Position numbers and translations under genes: made by a program
In this document: positions 14,832 to 22,940 of the stretch, piece after piece
How the letters are laid out: each line of letters starts with the position of its first letter
How positions within the stretch are numbered: the stretch's first letter is position 1
Notes under the pieces: model-generated
What the model saw: the letters and a program-made list of their open reading frames with translations, nothing else
The model's database searches: none
What the model was told of the DNA's origin: nothing
IMG/VR virus record: IMGVR_UViG_3300020185_001492
Coordinates: 1-36,133 of that record
Origin: a virus
DNA: 36,133 bases
Direction: 5' to 3' (one strand)

Positions 14832-16031
14832 ATGGGCGCAAAGAATTTACATTTAGAACACTTAGAAGACGAGATTATCAATCAAGGTATTGATGGTGGT
14901 CGTGGTGCGATAAACTTCTTAAGAGGTCTTAGAGACATGATGAAGGGCAATTCTAAATCTTCTGTAAATATGACTGTAAAATGGGACGGAGCTCCTGCAA
15001 TCTTTTGTGGTAAGCACCCCGAAACTAATCAGTTCTTTGTTGCAAAAAAATCTCTATTTAATAAAGAACCTAAGTTCTATACTTCAGAACACGAAATTAA
15101 AAACTCAGACCTTTCGGGTCAACTACAAGAAAAATTCTTAACTTCATTTCAGTGTTTATCTAAACTATCTTGGAATACAATCATGCAAGGTGATTTAATG
15201 TATACTGATGATAAAACAAATAAAATTATAGATGGTAAAGAATATATAACTTTCCAACCAAACACTATTTTATATGCTGTAGATAAAGATTCTGAATTGG
15301 GTAAGACAATCGATAGTTCTAAAATGGGTATTGTGTTTCACACTACTTACACTGGTGGAACAATAGAAGACTTGTCTGCAAGTTTTGGTGCAAAGATATC
15401 CAATCTTGGAAGTAGTACAGATGTTTGGATAGATGATGCATCATATAAAGATGTGTCGGGTAATTCAACACTTACTGCAAAAGAAACACTTAAACTTACA
15501 CAAGAATTATCTCTAGTCGGTAAAGCATTCCATGGAATCAAAAAAACAGACTTAGTTAAGTTTCAAAAAATACAGGAGACTATCGCAAAGAAAGGTGCAG
15601 GTGCAACTTACAAAACATATTGTAATACACTTATAAGAGGCGGCTCATACAAACCAACATACAATGGATACATGAAACATTTTGAAAATTACTGGAGAGA
15701 TAAGGTAGTTGCAAAAGTTAAAATGGAAAAAACTAAACAAATTAAAACAGAGATTGGAGAACAACTTTATAACGAACTTCGTAGTTTAAATAAGTTCATT
15801 ACCAATCTTACTAAGTTCATGGAACACTTAGTAATTGCAAAACAGTTGATTATTGAAGGACTAAATAGAGTAAAGAGTATAGGAACCTTTAAGAAAACAA
15901 CAACAGGATTTGAAGTTGTAAATCCCGAGGGATATGTTGCAATTGATAAATCAGGAAGTGCAGTCAAACTTGTAGATAGAATGGAGTTTGCATTCAATAA
16001 CTTTACTGCACAAAAAAACTGGGACAAGTAA
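14832..16031 (+). CDS. DUF6267-like protein with ligase/nucleotidyltransferase motifs
   Basis: 399 residues. A conserved marine T4-like phage family that I believe is DUF6267. VKWDGAPAIFCG (Lys50-W-D-Gly53) matches motif I (K-x-D-G), the lysine that takes AMP in ATP-dependent ligases and capping enzymes. MQGDLMY (118-124) could be motif III, PEGYVAID (Glu366-Gly367) fits motif IV, and VKL (Lys379) could be motif V. The gap between III and IV is larger than usual. I therefore read it as a possible polynucleotide ligase or other nucleotidyltransferase; no activity is established. Adjacent to an NMNAT/kinase gene, start to stop overlapping (TAATG). Confidence 0.72.
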   Translation: MGAKNLHLEHLEDEIINQGIDGGRGAINFLRGLRDMMKGNSKSSVNMTVKWDGAPAIFCGKHPETNQFFVAKKSLFNKEPKFYTSEHEIKNSDLSGQLQEKFLTSFQCLSKLSWNTIMQGDLMYTDDKTNKIIDGKEYITFQPNTILYAVDKDSELGKTIDSSKMGIVFHTTYTGGTIEDLSASFGAKISNLGSSTDVWIDDASYKDVSGNSTLTAKETLKLTQELSLVGKAFHGIKKTDLVKFQKIQETIAKKGAGATYKTYCNTLIRGGSYKPTYNGYMKHFENYWRDKVVAKVKMEKTKQIKTEIGEQLYNELRSLNKFITNLTKFMEHLVIAKQLIIEGLNRVKSIGTFKKTTTGFEVVNPEGYVAIDKSGSAVKLVDRMEFAFNNFTAQKNWDK

Positions 16032-17314
16032 TGAAAAAGACATTCGGAAAATTTCTAACAGAGGCAAAAGACAAAGGTGCAGTTTTTACTTTTGGACGTT
16101 TCAATCCACCCACAACAGGTCATGGAAAGTTAGTAGATAAACTCAAAAAAGAAGCAAAAGGATATGAAGTTCTTTTGTTCTCTTCTCATTCAAATGATAA
16201 GTTAAAGAATCCCCTTTCACATAAAGATAAAATAAAATACCTAAGAAAGTTTTTTGGTCGTATTGTGGTAGACGCAGACGCAAGAACTGTATTCGATATT
16301 GCAAACGAATTACAACACAAAGGGTATAATAAAGTAAGAATGGTTGTGGGTTCAGACCGAGTAAAAGAATTTGAAATACTATTAAACAAATACAATGGAG
16401 TCAAAGCACGACATGGATACTATAAGTTTGAAAGTATAGAAGTAATCTCTGCAGGAGAAAGAGACCCCGAGGCAGATGATGTCAGTGGAATGTCTGCAAG
16501 TAAAATGAGAGCATATGCAGAGAAAGGTGATTTTGATAACTTTAAACTAGGAGTCCCTAGTAGAAAAAATAAAGATAAAGAACAATTATATAAAGATATT
16601 CGTAAAGGAATGGGTATTGCAGAAGGTACACTACCTGCATATATGTATGAAGACTTAATTACAGAAGGAGTCTATGACCCAGGCACGTTCAAAGCAGTTT
16701 TCTTTTCAGGTGGGCCAGGAAGTGGTAAGTCAACAGTAGTCGATGCACTTTCACTAAAAGCACTTGGTCTTAAACTAGTCAATACAGATAAAGCATTTGA
16801 GGTTGGTCTAAAAAAGGCAGGAATGACACTTGACCTTAGAGGTGCAGACTTTGATAAGGTAGACCCAATCCGTGCAAAAGCAAAAAAACTAACTGGTAAG
16901 AACATGGATAACTATATTGATGGTAGACTTGGGTTGATATTTGACACTACAAGTGCAAACCTTACAAAGGTAAAAGCATACAAAACAATGTTAGATAAAA
17001 TCGGATACGAGTCAAAAATGATATACGTAAGTGCATCATTAGATAATGCACAAAAAAGAAATGCATCTAGACCAAGAAAATTACCAAAAGAAATAGTTAA
17101 ACAAGACTGGGACAATGCACAAAAAAATGCACAATCCTTAAATAGGATATTCGGCAAAGACTACATTGAAGTCACAAATAATGACGATTTGAAATCACTA
17201 GAAACCAAAGCAAACAAACTCTATTCAAAACTCATGACATGGACTACTTCATTCCCAAGTAATAAACCTGCATTGAAGTGGAGAGAAACAGAACTACAGT
17301 CTAAAAAGACATAA
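16031..17314 (+). CDS. NMNAT-like nucleotidyltransferase fused to P-loop kinase, with capsid-targeting-like N-terminus
   Basis: 427 residues in two domains. The N-terminal domain (about 17-190) is a HxGH-type nucleotidyltransferase: FTFGRFNPPTTGHGKLVDKL (TTGH) and the closing SGMSASKMRAYA (ISSTxxR equivalent), as in NMN adenylyltransferase or cytidylyltransferase. The C-terminal domain (from 215) is a kinase/zeta-toxin-like P-loop: FFSGGPGSGKSTVVDAL. The first residues, MKKTFGKFLTEAKDKG, closely match the T4 internal-protein capsid-targeting peptide with cleavage expected after Glu11 (LTE-A). Two more such sites, IAE-G (Glu198) and ITE-G (Glu212), flank the linker between the domains. It may therefore be packaged and split in the head. 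Substrate unknown. Confidence 0.83.
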   Translation: MKKTFGKFLTEAKDKGAVFTFGRFNPPTTGHGKLVDKLKKEAKGYEVLLFSSHSNDKLKNPLSHKDKIKYLRKFFGRIVVDADARTVFDIANELQHKGYNKVRMVVGSDRVKEFEILLNKYNGVKARHGYYKFESIEVISAGERDPEADDVSGMSASKMRAYAEKGDFDNFKLGVPSRKNKDKEQLYKDIRKGMGIAEGTLPAYMYEDLITEGVYDPGTFKAVFFSGGPGSGKSTVVDALSLKALGLKLVNTDKAFEVGLKKAGMTLDLRGADFDKVDPIRAKAKKLTGKNMDNYIDGRLGLIFDTTSANLTKVKAYKTMLDKIGYESKMIYVSASLDNAQKRNASRPRKLPKEIVKQDWDNAQKNAQSLNRIFGKDYIEVTNNDDLKSLETKANKLYSKLMTWTTSFPSNKPALKWRETELQSKKT

Positions 17315-17317
17315 ATA
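17310..17317 (+). promoter_or_regulatory. Late promoter, 5 nt before the ATG at 17323
   Basis: CATAAATA, 7 of 8 matches. The TAA (17312-17314) is the upstream stop. The 5-nt spacer GTATT leads to the ATG; no Shine-Dalgarno. Predicted leaderless and the entry point of the late block of Lys/Glu-rich proteins. Confidence 0.65.
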
Positions 17318-17322
17318 GTATT

Positions 17323-18294
17323 ATGGATATGTTAAACACATTACTAGAAAAGAAAAAGGTCGCACAAGATAAGGATATCAAAGACCGTGACGGTACTCAA
17401 CCTAAGAAGTATTTTGCAAAAGATGCTGACGGTGATGAAATGGCAAAATCTACAAAAGACGCTCGTGCAAGACACTTCGAAAAAGGCAGAAAGGCTGCAG
17501 ATGATGATGATTCTGCATATGAACCTGCACCAGGCGATAAGTCTGCAGAAACCAAACCCTCACAACACACTAAAAAATATAAAAAAATGTTTGGAGAAGT
17601 AGAAGAGGGTAAACTAGTTTCTAGTATTGCTGAGATTATTGATGCAATTTTTAAAACACTTAAACGAAAATTAGAATCGGAATATAAAAAGAACCCTGAA
17701 AAAGGTCTTGGTATGATTAACACCGTAGGGTCATTTATAGGTTATAAAGTGACTGATAAGAAACAAGAAAAAAATAAACTGTTCCTTAAGTTTGGTGATA
17801 ACATACAAGAAGACGCGGCTGTTGATGCCGCTCAACTAAAGGCAAAACATGCTGAACAGATGGAAAGACTCAAGGCAAACCATGAACAAGAGTTAGAAGC
17901 ACTTAAAGATAGACACGAAAGAGAAACTTCTAGAATAGACCAACAGAAAGAGAAAGAAACTCAAGACAAACAAATTCAATCTAAAAGAGACGCAGATAGA
18001 AAATCTGCAGAAAAGAAAAAGGAATCTCAACAAGAAGAAAGAGATTATAAAAAAGAGTATGCAGACTACCATTCAAAACCTGAACAGGTTAAAAGAAGAA
18101 CAAAAAGAAATGAGGCACGAAGAAGTCTAAAAGATAGAAAAGATATAAAAGGAAAGGACGTTCATCATAAGGATAACAATCCCATGAACAACGATAAGTC
18201 TAACCTATCAATCGTATCACAAAAATATAATAGGTCTGAACCAAGACTTAGAAAACTAAAAGAGAAAGGGATATTACCAAATGGCAGGAAATAA
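17323..18294 (+). CDS. Late coiled-coil protein with C-terminal HNH-like motif
   Basis: 323 residues, very rich in Lys, Glu and Asp. Residues 1-90 are disordered-looking, 97-160 a folded segment, 165-245 a long coiled coil, and the C-terminus has KDVHHKDNNPMNNDKSNL (His281, His282, Asp284, then Asn), the core of HNH endonucleases, followed by SIVSQKYNRSEPR. Possible prohead-protease sites are VEE-G (95) and IQE-D (163); the latter sits just before the coiled coil. Likely a late protein, perhaps internal to the head, carrying a nuclease. It overlaps the next gene by 14 nt. The HNH zinc or metal ligands are only partly visible, so nuclease activity is inference. Confidence 0.68.
   Translation: MDMLNTLLEKKKVAQDKDIKDRDGTQPKKYFAKDADGDEMAKSTKDARARHFEKGRKAADDDDSAYEPAPGDKSAETKPSQHTKKYKKMFGEVEEGKLVSSIAEIIDAIFKTLKRKLESEYKKNPEKGLGMINTVGSFIGYKVTDKKQEKNKLFLKFGDNIQEDAAVDAAQLKAKHAEQMERLKANHEQELEALKDRHERETSRIDQQKEKETQDKQIQSKRDADRKSAEKKKESQQEERDYKKEYADYHSKPEQVKRRTKRNEARRSLKDRKDIKGKDVHHKDNNPMNNDKSNLSIVSQKYNRSEPRLRKLKEKGILPNGRK
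17794..17811 (+). repeat. 18-bp exact repeat, copy A (encodes GDNIQE)
   Basis: GGTGATAACATACAAGAA. The same 18 nt occur at 22385-22402 in another late gene, in the same frame. In both places it encodes GDNIQE, with IQE a possible prohead-protease site. Confidence 0.85.
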
Positions 18295-19477
18295 ACACGA
18301 CAACGGTGTACATGAACAAGGTACAGACGAAACAAGAATGGCATATCAAGAAGACACGCCTGGTCAATCAGTAGAGAAGTATATCGAAGATAGAAATAAG
18401 GCATATCATGAAGAGGCCATAGAAAAGAAAAAGAAACACTTTAGTCAAGTGTTCCAAAACCCTTTAAAAGGATTCCCTTACAACGAAGAGTTTGAAGTGT
18501 CACTGAAAGAAGACACCGAATTATCAGAAATGACTCAAGAAGTTGAACTTGACGAAGATTTTATGAGTTTTCTTGCAGTTGCATTACCAACCTTTATAGG
18601 AATAAATACAGTCGCATTAGTAGGCCTCATGGCATCCGAAATGGCAGGATTTGATATTGTTGGTAAAACTGAAAAGGCATTAGAAAACATAAAAAGTAAA
18701 TTTAAAAGAAATAAAAATTATAAACCTTCAAAAAGTGAACTAGAAACTCTTACAAAAATTGGTCAGGAAGTTAAAAAGAAAGACCCTAGTGCATACAAGA
18801 AAGCAGAAGCAAAAGCAAAAAGTATGAAAGAATCTTTTGAACCTCTAGAAGAAGGAACATTGGCTATTGGTCTTAAAGATAGAGACCCAAAAGAAAGAGC
18901 AAAAGCACAAGCACAACTGAAAGTAATGTTAAAGAAAATTGGTAATAAGAAAGTAGGTTCTAAAGAAGGTCAACAATTTGAATATGATATGGATTACGAC
19001 ATATTGTCAGATGATATATTGGCAGATGAGTTTGCAAATCCAAAAAACAAAAATATGAAGGTCAAAGACTTGTTGAAGAAACATTCAAAAAGACTTAATG
19101 TTAATTTTGACGAATCAGTAGAAGAAGGATTTGCAGACAGACAGAGAGAAAAAACTAAGTCTCAACAGAAAGCACATCAAAAATCAATGATTAAAATTGC
19201 AAGAAAATCTATCAAAGACTACGAGAAAAGAAATAAAAAGGAAGAGATAGAAGAAAATGCAGATGCATCTCTTAAAAAGAAATCAGAAAAGAGTGGTATA
19301 TCAGTCGGTATTCTAAAACAAGTATACAACCGTGGAGTCGCCGCATGGAAGACTGGACATAGACCAGGCACAACTCCTGAGCAATGGGGACATGCACGTG
19401 TTAATTCTTTTATCACTAAAGGTAGTGGAACATGGGGTAAGGCAGATAAAGACCTCGCAAAGAAAGCTGGCGGGTAA
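18281..19477 (+). CDS. DUF5824-containing late protein
   Basis: 398 residues. The C-terminal 65 residues (SGISVGILKQVYNRGVAAWK, then GHRPGTTPEQWGHARVNSF) match the phage domain DUF5824 as I recall it; its function is unknown. Residues about 95-122 form one hydrophobic segment (FMSFLAVALPTFIGINTVAL and on) that could cross or insert into a membrane. The middle is charged and helical. Possible cleavage sites are PLEE-GTL and SVEE-GFADRQ. The ATG lies within the upstream gene's end and the TAA overlaps the next ATG, so the block is coupled. Confidence 0.72.
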   Translation: MAGNKHDNGVHEQGTDETRMAYQEDTPGQSVEKYIEDRNKAYHEEAIEKKKKHFSQVFQNPLKGFPYNEEFEVSLKEDTELSEMTQEVELDEDFMSFLAVALPTFIGINTVALVGLMASEMAGFDIVGKTEKALENIKSKFKRNKNYKPSKSELETLTKIGQEVKKKDPSAYKKAEAKAKSMKESFEPLEEGTLAIGLKDRDPKERAKAQAQLKVMLKKIGNKKVGSKEGQQFEYDMDYDILSDDILADEFANPKNKNMKVKDLLKKHSKRLNVNFDESVEEGFADRQREKTKSQQKAHQKSMIKIARKSIKDYEKRNKKEEIEENADASLKKKSEKSGISVGILKQVYNRGVAAWKTGHRPGTTPEQWGHARVNSFITKGSGTWGKADKDLAKKAGG

Positions 19478-20010
19478 TGAAAACATTTAAAGAACTTGCA
19501 ATCAACGAAACACTTGATACACTTCAAGAGTCTAATACTAATCTATTAGACAATCCGTTTAGATTGGGTTCTATGATGTACTTTGAGGTAATCAAAGAGG
19601 CAAGAAAGAGATTAAATGAAGGTCGATACACACTTACAGAGGTCGACAAACAAATTTTAGAGACTGATTTAGGAGAGTTTGATATATGTGAAGGTGAATT
19701 AGTACCTTTAGATTGTCCTATGATTGTTGAAGAAGAAGAAAAGGAACCTGAACTCAACAAACCAAAAGTCGGTGGGTCTAAGAAGTACTATGTCTATGTT
19801 AAAGACGGAGACAAGGTCAAAAAAATATCATGGGGAGACACTACAGGTCTTAAAGTTAAATTAAATAACAAAGACGCAAGAAAGTCTTTTGCCGCTCGTC
19901 ATAAATGTGACCAACAGAATGACAAAACAAAGGCAGGATACTGGGCATGTAGATTACCACACTATGCAAAACAACTCGGATTGAGTGGTGGTGGGTCTTT
20001 TTTTTGGTAG
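19477..20010 (+). CDS. Late protein with CTS-like N-terminus, DUF5872-like C-terminus
   Basis: 177 residues. The N-terminus MKTFKELAINETLD resembles, less perfectly than others here, the T4 internal-protein targeting peptide (INE-T); LNE-G lies near residue 48. The C-terminal domain has YYVYVKDGDKVKKISWGDTT and ARKSFAARHKC, then GYWACRLPHY, a pattern of a small phage domain I recall as DUF5872 or similar, with two conserved cysteines. Function unknown. The codons for the last residues (SFFW) include a run of eight T (19998-20005), a possible slippage or sequencing-error site. Confidence 0.68.
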   Translation: MKTFKELAINETLDTLQESNTNLLDNPFRLGSMMYFEVIKEARKRLNEGRYTLTEVDKQILETDLGEFDICEGELVPLDCPMIVEEEEKEPELNKPKVGGSKKYYVYVKDGDKVKKISWGDTTGLKVKLNNKDARKSFAARHKCDQQNDKTKAGYWACRLPHYAKQLGLSGGGSFFW

Positions 20011-20018
20011 ACTAAATA
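20011..20018 (+). promoter_or_regulatory. Probable late promoter with leader
   Basis: ACTAAATA (CTAAATA core). Followed by AAGGAGA (20020-20026) and the ATG at 20032, so a leader of a few nt plus a strong ribosome site. Confidence 0.5.
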
Positions 20019-20031
20019 TAAGGAGATAATT

Positions 20032-20292
20032 ATGAGTCAAGTGATACACGAATACAGAAATGATAACAGGACTGCAACAGTCCGATTAACTTCAGAAGGT
20101 TTTGAAGTTGACTTAGCAAAAGATAATGTTATAATAGAAACTAGACAGGTTCATAACCATAGTGAATCTTATGCAGAAGATGTTGCAGATAACTATGTGT
20201 TAGGGGTGTTTGATGTAAAAAAGAACGAGAAGGAAGGAAGTTTTTATGGCTATAGGGAAAGAACCGACAATTACTATCCAGGCGATGACTAA
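20032..20292 (+). CDS. Small hypothetical protein
   Basis: 86 residues, not recognised. Beta-rich N-terminal half (VIHEYRNDNRTATVRLTSEG, then FEVDLAKDNVIIETRQV), then helix (SESYAEDVADNYVLGVF). No membrane segment. A strong AAGGAGA site supports the start. It overlaps the next gene by 47 nt. Confidence 0.66.
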   Translation: MSQVIHEYRNDNRTATVRLTSEGFEVDLAKDNVIIETRQVHNHSESYAEDVADNYVLGVFDVKKNEKEGSFYGYRERTDNYYPGDD

Positions 20293-20569
20293 TCCTTATA
20301 CAGAAGAGATTCTAGAACAACATGGAACTGGTTTAAAGTTTGTGGTTAGAAGGTTTTCACATGATGTATCAGAAGAAGACCTAGTATGGCACAGAGACAC
20401 TAAAAATAGAACCATACATATATTAGAAGGTTCAAAATGGGAGTTGCAGAAAGAAGATAAACTTCCAGTAGAATTAAAAGTAGGTGATGACTACTCTATA
20501 ACTAAAATGGAGTACCATCGAGTAATAAAAGGTGAAGGAGACCTCGTAATAAGGTTCCCGATTATATAA
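20246..20569 (+). CDS. Cupin-like small protein
   Basis: 107 residues. LVWHRDTKNRTIHILEGSKW, LPVELKVGDDYSITKMEYHR and GEGDLVIRF have the order of a cupin barrel: metal-type His, a glycine turn and a second His. A short cupin of this kind is conserved in marine T4-like phages, as I recall. Metal binding through the HR/H residues is possible; catalytic role unknown. The start at 20246 is supported by AAGGAAG about 6 nt upstream; ATG at 20285 is an alternative. The stop TAA lies in the next late promoter. Confidence 0.7.
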   Translation: MAIGKEPTITIQAMTNPYTEEILEQHGTGLKFVVRRFSHDVSEEDLVWHRDTKNRTIHILEGSKWELQKEDKLPVELKVGDDYSITKMEYHRVIKGEGDLVIRFPII

Positions 20570-20572
20570 ATA
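20565..20572 (+). promoter_or_regulatory. Late promoter, 8 nt before the ATG at 20581
   Basis: Perfect TATAAATA with the upstream stop TAA (20567-20569) inside. The distance to the ATG is 8 nt rather than 5, giving at most a 3-nt leader. No Shine-Dalgarno. Confidence 0.7.
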
Positions 20573-20580
20573 ATAGTACT

Positions 20581-21153
20581 ATGAGTTATAAATCAGAAAA
20601 CTGGAAAGAATCATTAGAACAAGTCCGTTCTCATGTTCAATTAAAAGAAGGTTCAATAGAAAAATCTGCTGAACAAATAATTGACGAAGAGATAGAGGCA
20701 GAACTTAGACTTTTTGAAACAGAAGTAATAGAAGAAGATATTCTATTAGAAGCATCTGCTGGTGCAATGATTGATAAGTTATTCAATCTTAAAGGTGATA
20801 AAGATTCACAATACGGTGTTGCAAAGATGCTATCTATGACTGGTGTCAAAGTAGTCCAATCAATGCAGAAACAAAACCCAAAAGGATTCGAAAAGTTAAT
20901 TGTTCAGTTAGGTAAAGAGAAAAAGATTACACTACCTACCAACAATAAACTAATGGCAATGTTCAAAGATGCAGGTGTTAAACCTATAAAAGAAGAAGTT
21001 GAAGTTATAGAAGAAAAACTTTCAGTAGAAAAAACAATAGAAAAGTTGACAGAAAAGAATATGTTAGGTAGACTTGCTAAATCTATGGAACTTAATGAAA
21101 ACAATAAAGAAAAGTTATTTAACTATTTCGACAAAGGGGAACTAAACCAATGA
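20581..21153 (+). CDS. Late Lys/Glu-rich protein, putative internal head protein
   Basis: 190 residues, almost all helical and highly charged, not recognised as an enzyme. The segment DILLEASAGAMIDKLFNLKG contains LLE-A, a good prohead-protease-type site, and the following ASAGAMIDK resembles ISQGAMIQK in the gene at 21608, suggesting a shared small module. QLKE-G near residue 21 is another possible site. Overlaps the next ATG by 4 nt. A core or scaffold role in the head is an inference from composition and sites. Confidence 0.62.
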   Translation: MSYKSENWKESLEQVRSHVQLKEGSIEKSAEQIIDEEIEAELRLFETEVIEEDILLEASAGAMIDKLFNLKGDKDSQYGVAKMLSMTGVKVVQSMQKQNPKGFEKLIVQLGKEKKITLPTNNKLMAMFKDAGVKPIKEEVEVIEEKLSVEKTIEKLTEKNMLGRLAKSMELNENNKEKLFNYFDKGELNQ

Positions 21154-21599
21154 TACATGACCTACCTAAAGACTTATTAGAAGCTTCTAAAACTTTACTC
21201 AAACAGGGTAAAGATTATGAAGACTTTTTTCAATCTGCACTTAAAAAATTTGGTGTGACTTCACCTGCAGAATTTAAATCAGACGAAGAAAAGAAAAAAT
21301 TCTTTGACTATGTAGACAAAAACTATAAAGGTAAAACCGAAGAAGACGAATCAAAAAAAAAAGTTAACGAAGAACTTTTAGACGAAAACATTCAGAAAGT
21401 CGTCAAAATGTTTCCAAGAGATAACGATTGGAAAAAGTTAGTCACAAAATACAAAAGAGATATTGAGGCCATGCGAAAAAACAGTAAAGATTTACCTTCT
21501 AAAGTAGAAGATGAACTCTTAACGTGGGGATTCGACAACGGTGAAATCAAAAACGAAGATGATGCAGAAAACTTCATCGACAAGATATTAAATGCATAG
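21150..21599 (+). CDS. Late Lys/Glu-rich protein, putative internal head protein
   Basis: 149 residues. N-terminal motif LPKDLLEASKTLL (LLE-A site near residue 11) and FGVTSPAEFKSDEEKKKFF, then YVDKNYKGK; I recall similar small proteins in other marine T4-like phages but no function. The C-terminal half (WKKLVTKYKRDIEAMRKNSK, then VEDELLTWGF) is helical. No membrane segment. Coupled to the upstream gene (ATGA) and followed by GGAG before the next ATG. Confidence 0.63.
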   Translation: MIHDLPKDLLEASKTLLKQGKDYEDFFQSALKKFGVTSPAEFKSDEEKKKFFDYVDKNYKGKTEEDESKKKVNEELLDENIQKVVKMFPRDNDWKKLVTKYKRDIEAMRKNSKDLPSKVEDELLTWGFDNGEIKNEDDAENFIDKILNA

Positions 21600-21607
21600 G
21601 AGTTGAA

Positions 21608-22939
21608 ATGAATTTATTTCAAGAATTAAAAGAACTCGCAAGAAAAGAATCTCTTAACGAGATATCTCAAGGTGCAATGATTCAAAAGGCAATAGATATT
21701 GCAACCTCAATGGGCGGTAATATGACAGGTGCTGTTAAAAGAATTGAAAAAATCAAAAGAGGTTTATCAAAAAATAAGAATGTTGCAAATGCATTAAGAT
21801 TAGCAAACGAAGAAGTAGTATCAGAAAAATTTAAACCTTACCTACCAAAAGGTAGTGAAAGAGTAATAGACATGTATATCCAATTCAGAGGAAATGGAGA
21901 AGAGAAAGACTTTGCAAAGGCAAAGAAAATGGTCATGGATTATTCTAAGAAACATAAATTAGATATCAAAGACCACCCAAGAAACAAAGTATTTGGAACA
22001 CCTCAAGAAGGTTCAAGTGCATATAAACTAAGTATCTATGCAAAGTTTACTAAAGACCCAAATCATGACCTTGCACCACTATACAAACAGTTATCCACAC
22101 TAAAGACTGCAGAAGACCACGGTGGTGGTTATGCAGAACCAATCAAAGAAGAAACTGTATCAGAGAACTACAGAACAGCCGCAAGACATGGAATGGGAAC
22201 TGAAGGTAAGAAAGAGGCAAGAGTAGGTTTAGAATTAGACTATTACGATAAAACTGGTGCAAAGCACATGGGTAAAATCGTAAAGAAAGACTCAAAAGGT
22301 TATACAGTTAAAGATGACAAGACTGGTAAGATGCATACTTTTGTTTACCATGACAGAGTAAAAGCAAAAAAATTCTTACAACAAGGTGATAACATACAAG
22401 AAAAAGTAGAGTATGCAGAATACAAATTCAGAAACAAAAGAGATGCTCAGAAAGCATTAGACTACTTTAAAAGTCAACAGTTAATCAAACTAGACATTAA
22501 CGATGATGGATTGAGTCAAGGTGAACTTGCAATTGATGCTGGTAAGAAAGATATGACTAAACAACACAAAGAAGTGTTAAAGAAATTCAAACCAAAAGTT
22601 CTAACAACAGAAATGGCATCTGCACAACAGGCCGCAATTGCAATCGCAAAGAAAAAGAAAAATGAATCTGTTATGGATGCATACAGAGACATGTGGGAAG
22701 AGAATCTTAACGAAGAGATGATTACTTACAGAGTTAAGAAGATGCAGAGACCTGAAGAAGAGAAATTTAAAAAGTCTGCTAAGATGATGGGTTTAAAGAT
22801 TACTATGGACAAAGGTAGAGACGATACAGTAATCGTTATGAGTGGAACTAAGAAGAAACTCAGAGACTTCGATTCAGTTGCAAGAGGTAAATCCTCATAC
22901 GGAGACCCTTCAACAATATCACACTTTGACGAGAAGTAA
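21608..22939 (+). CDS. Late multi-segment Lys/Glu-rich protein
   Basis: 443 residues. It looks assembled from small segments: an N-terminal helix with LNE-I (residue 18) and ISQGAMIQK; a folded part (KPYLPKGSERVIDMYIQFRG); a short beta segment with DYYDKTGAKHMGKIVKKDSK; then GDNIQE, an element shared at nucleotide level with the gene at 17323; and two similar small alpha-beta units (YAEYKFRNKRDAQKALDYF and ITYRVKKMQRPEEEKFKKS). Segment borders coincide with LxE-type sites, consistent with processing by a prohead protease. It has an AGGAG ribosome site. No enzymatic motif seen. Confidence 0.66.
   Translation: MNLFQELKELARKESLNEISQGAMIQKAIDIATSMGGNMTGAVKRIEKIKRGLSKNKNVANALRLANEEVVSEKFKPYLPKGSERVIDMYIQFRGNGEEKDFAKAKKMVMDYSKKHKLDIKDHPRNKVFGTPQEGSSAYKLSIYAKFTKDPNHDLAPLYKQLSTLKTAEDHGGGYAEPIKEETVSENYRTAARHGMGTEGKKEARVGLELDYYDKTGAKHMGKIVKKDSKGYTVKDDKTGKMHTFVYHDRVKAKKFLQQGDNIQEKVEYAEYKFRNKRDAQKALDYFKSQQLIKLDINDDGLSQGELAIDAGKKDMTKQHKEVLKKFKPKVLTTEMASAQQAAIAIAKKKKNESVMDAYRDMWEENLNEEMITYRVKKMQRPEEEKFKKSAKMMGLKITMDKGRDDTVIVMSGTKKKLRDFDSVARGKSSYGDPSTISHFDEK
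22385..22402 (+). repeat. 18-bp exact repeat, copy B (encodes GDNIQE)
   Basis: Second copy of GGTGATAACATACAAGAA, in frame. Sequence on both sides differs from copy A, so it is a short module boundary rather than part of a larger duplication. Confidence 0.85.
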
Positions 22940-22940
22940 T

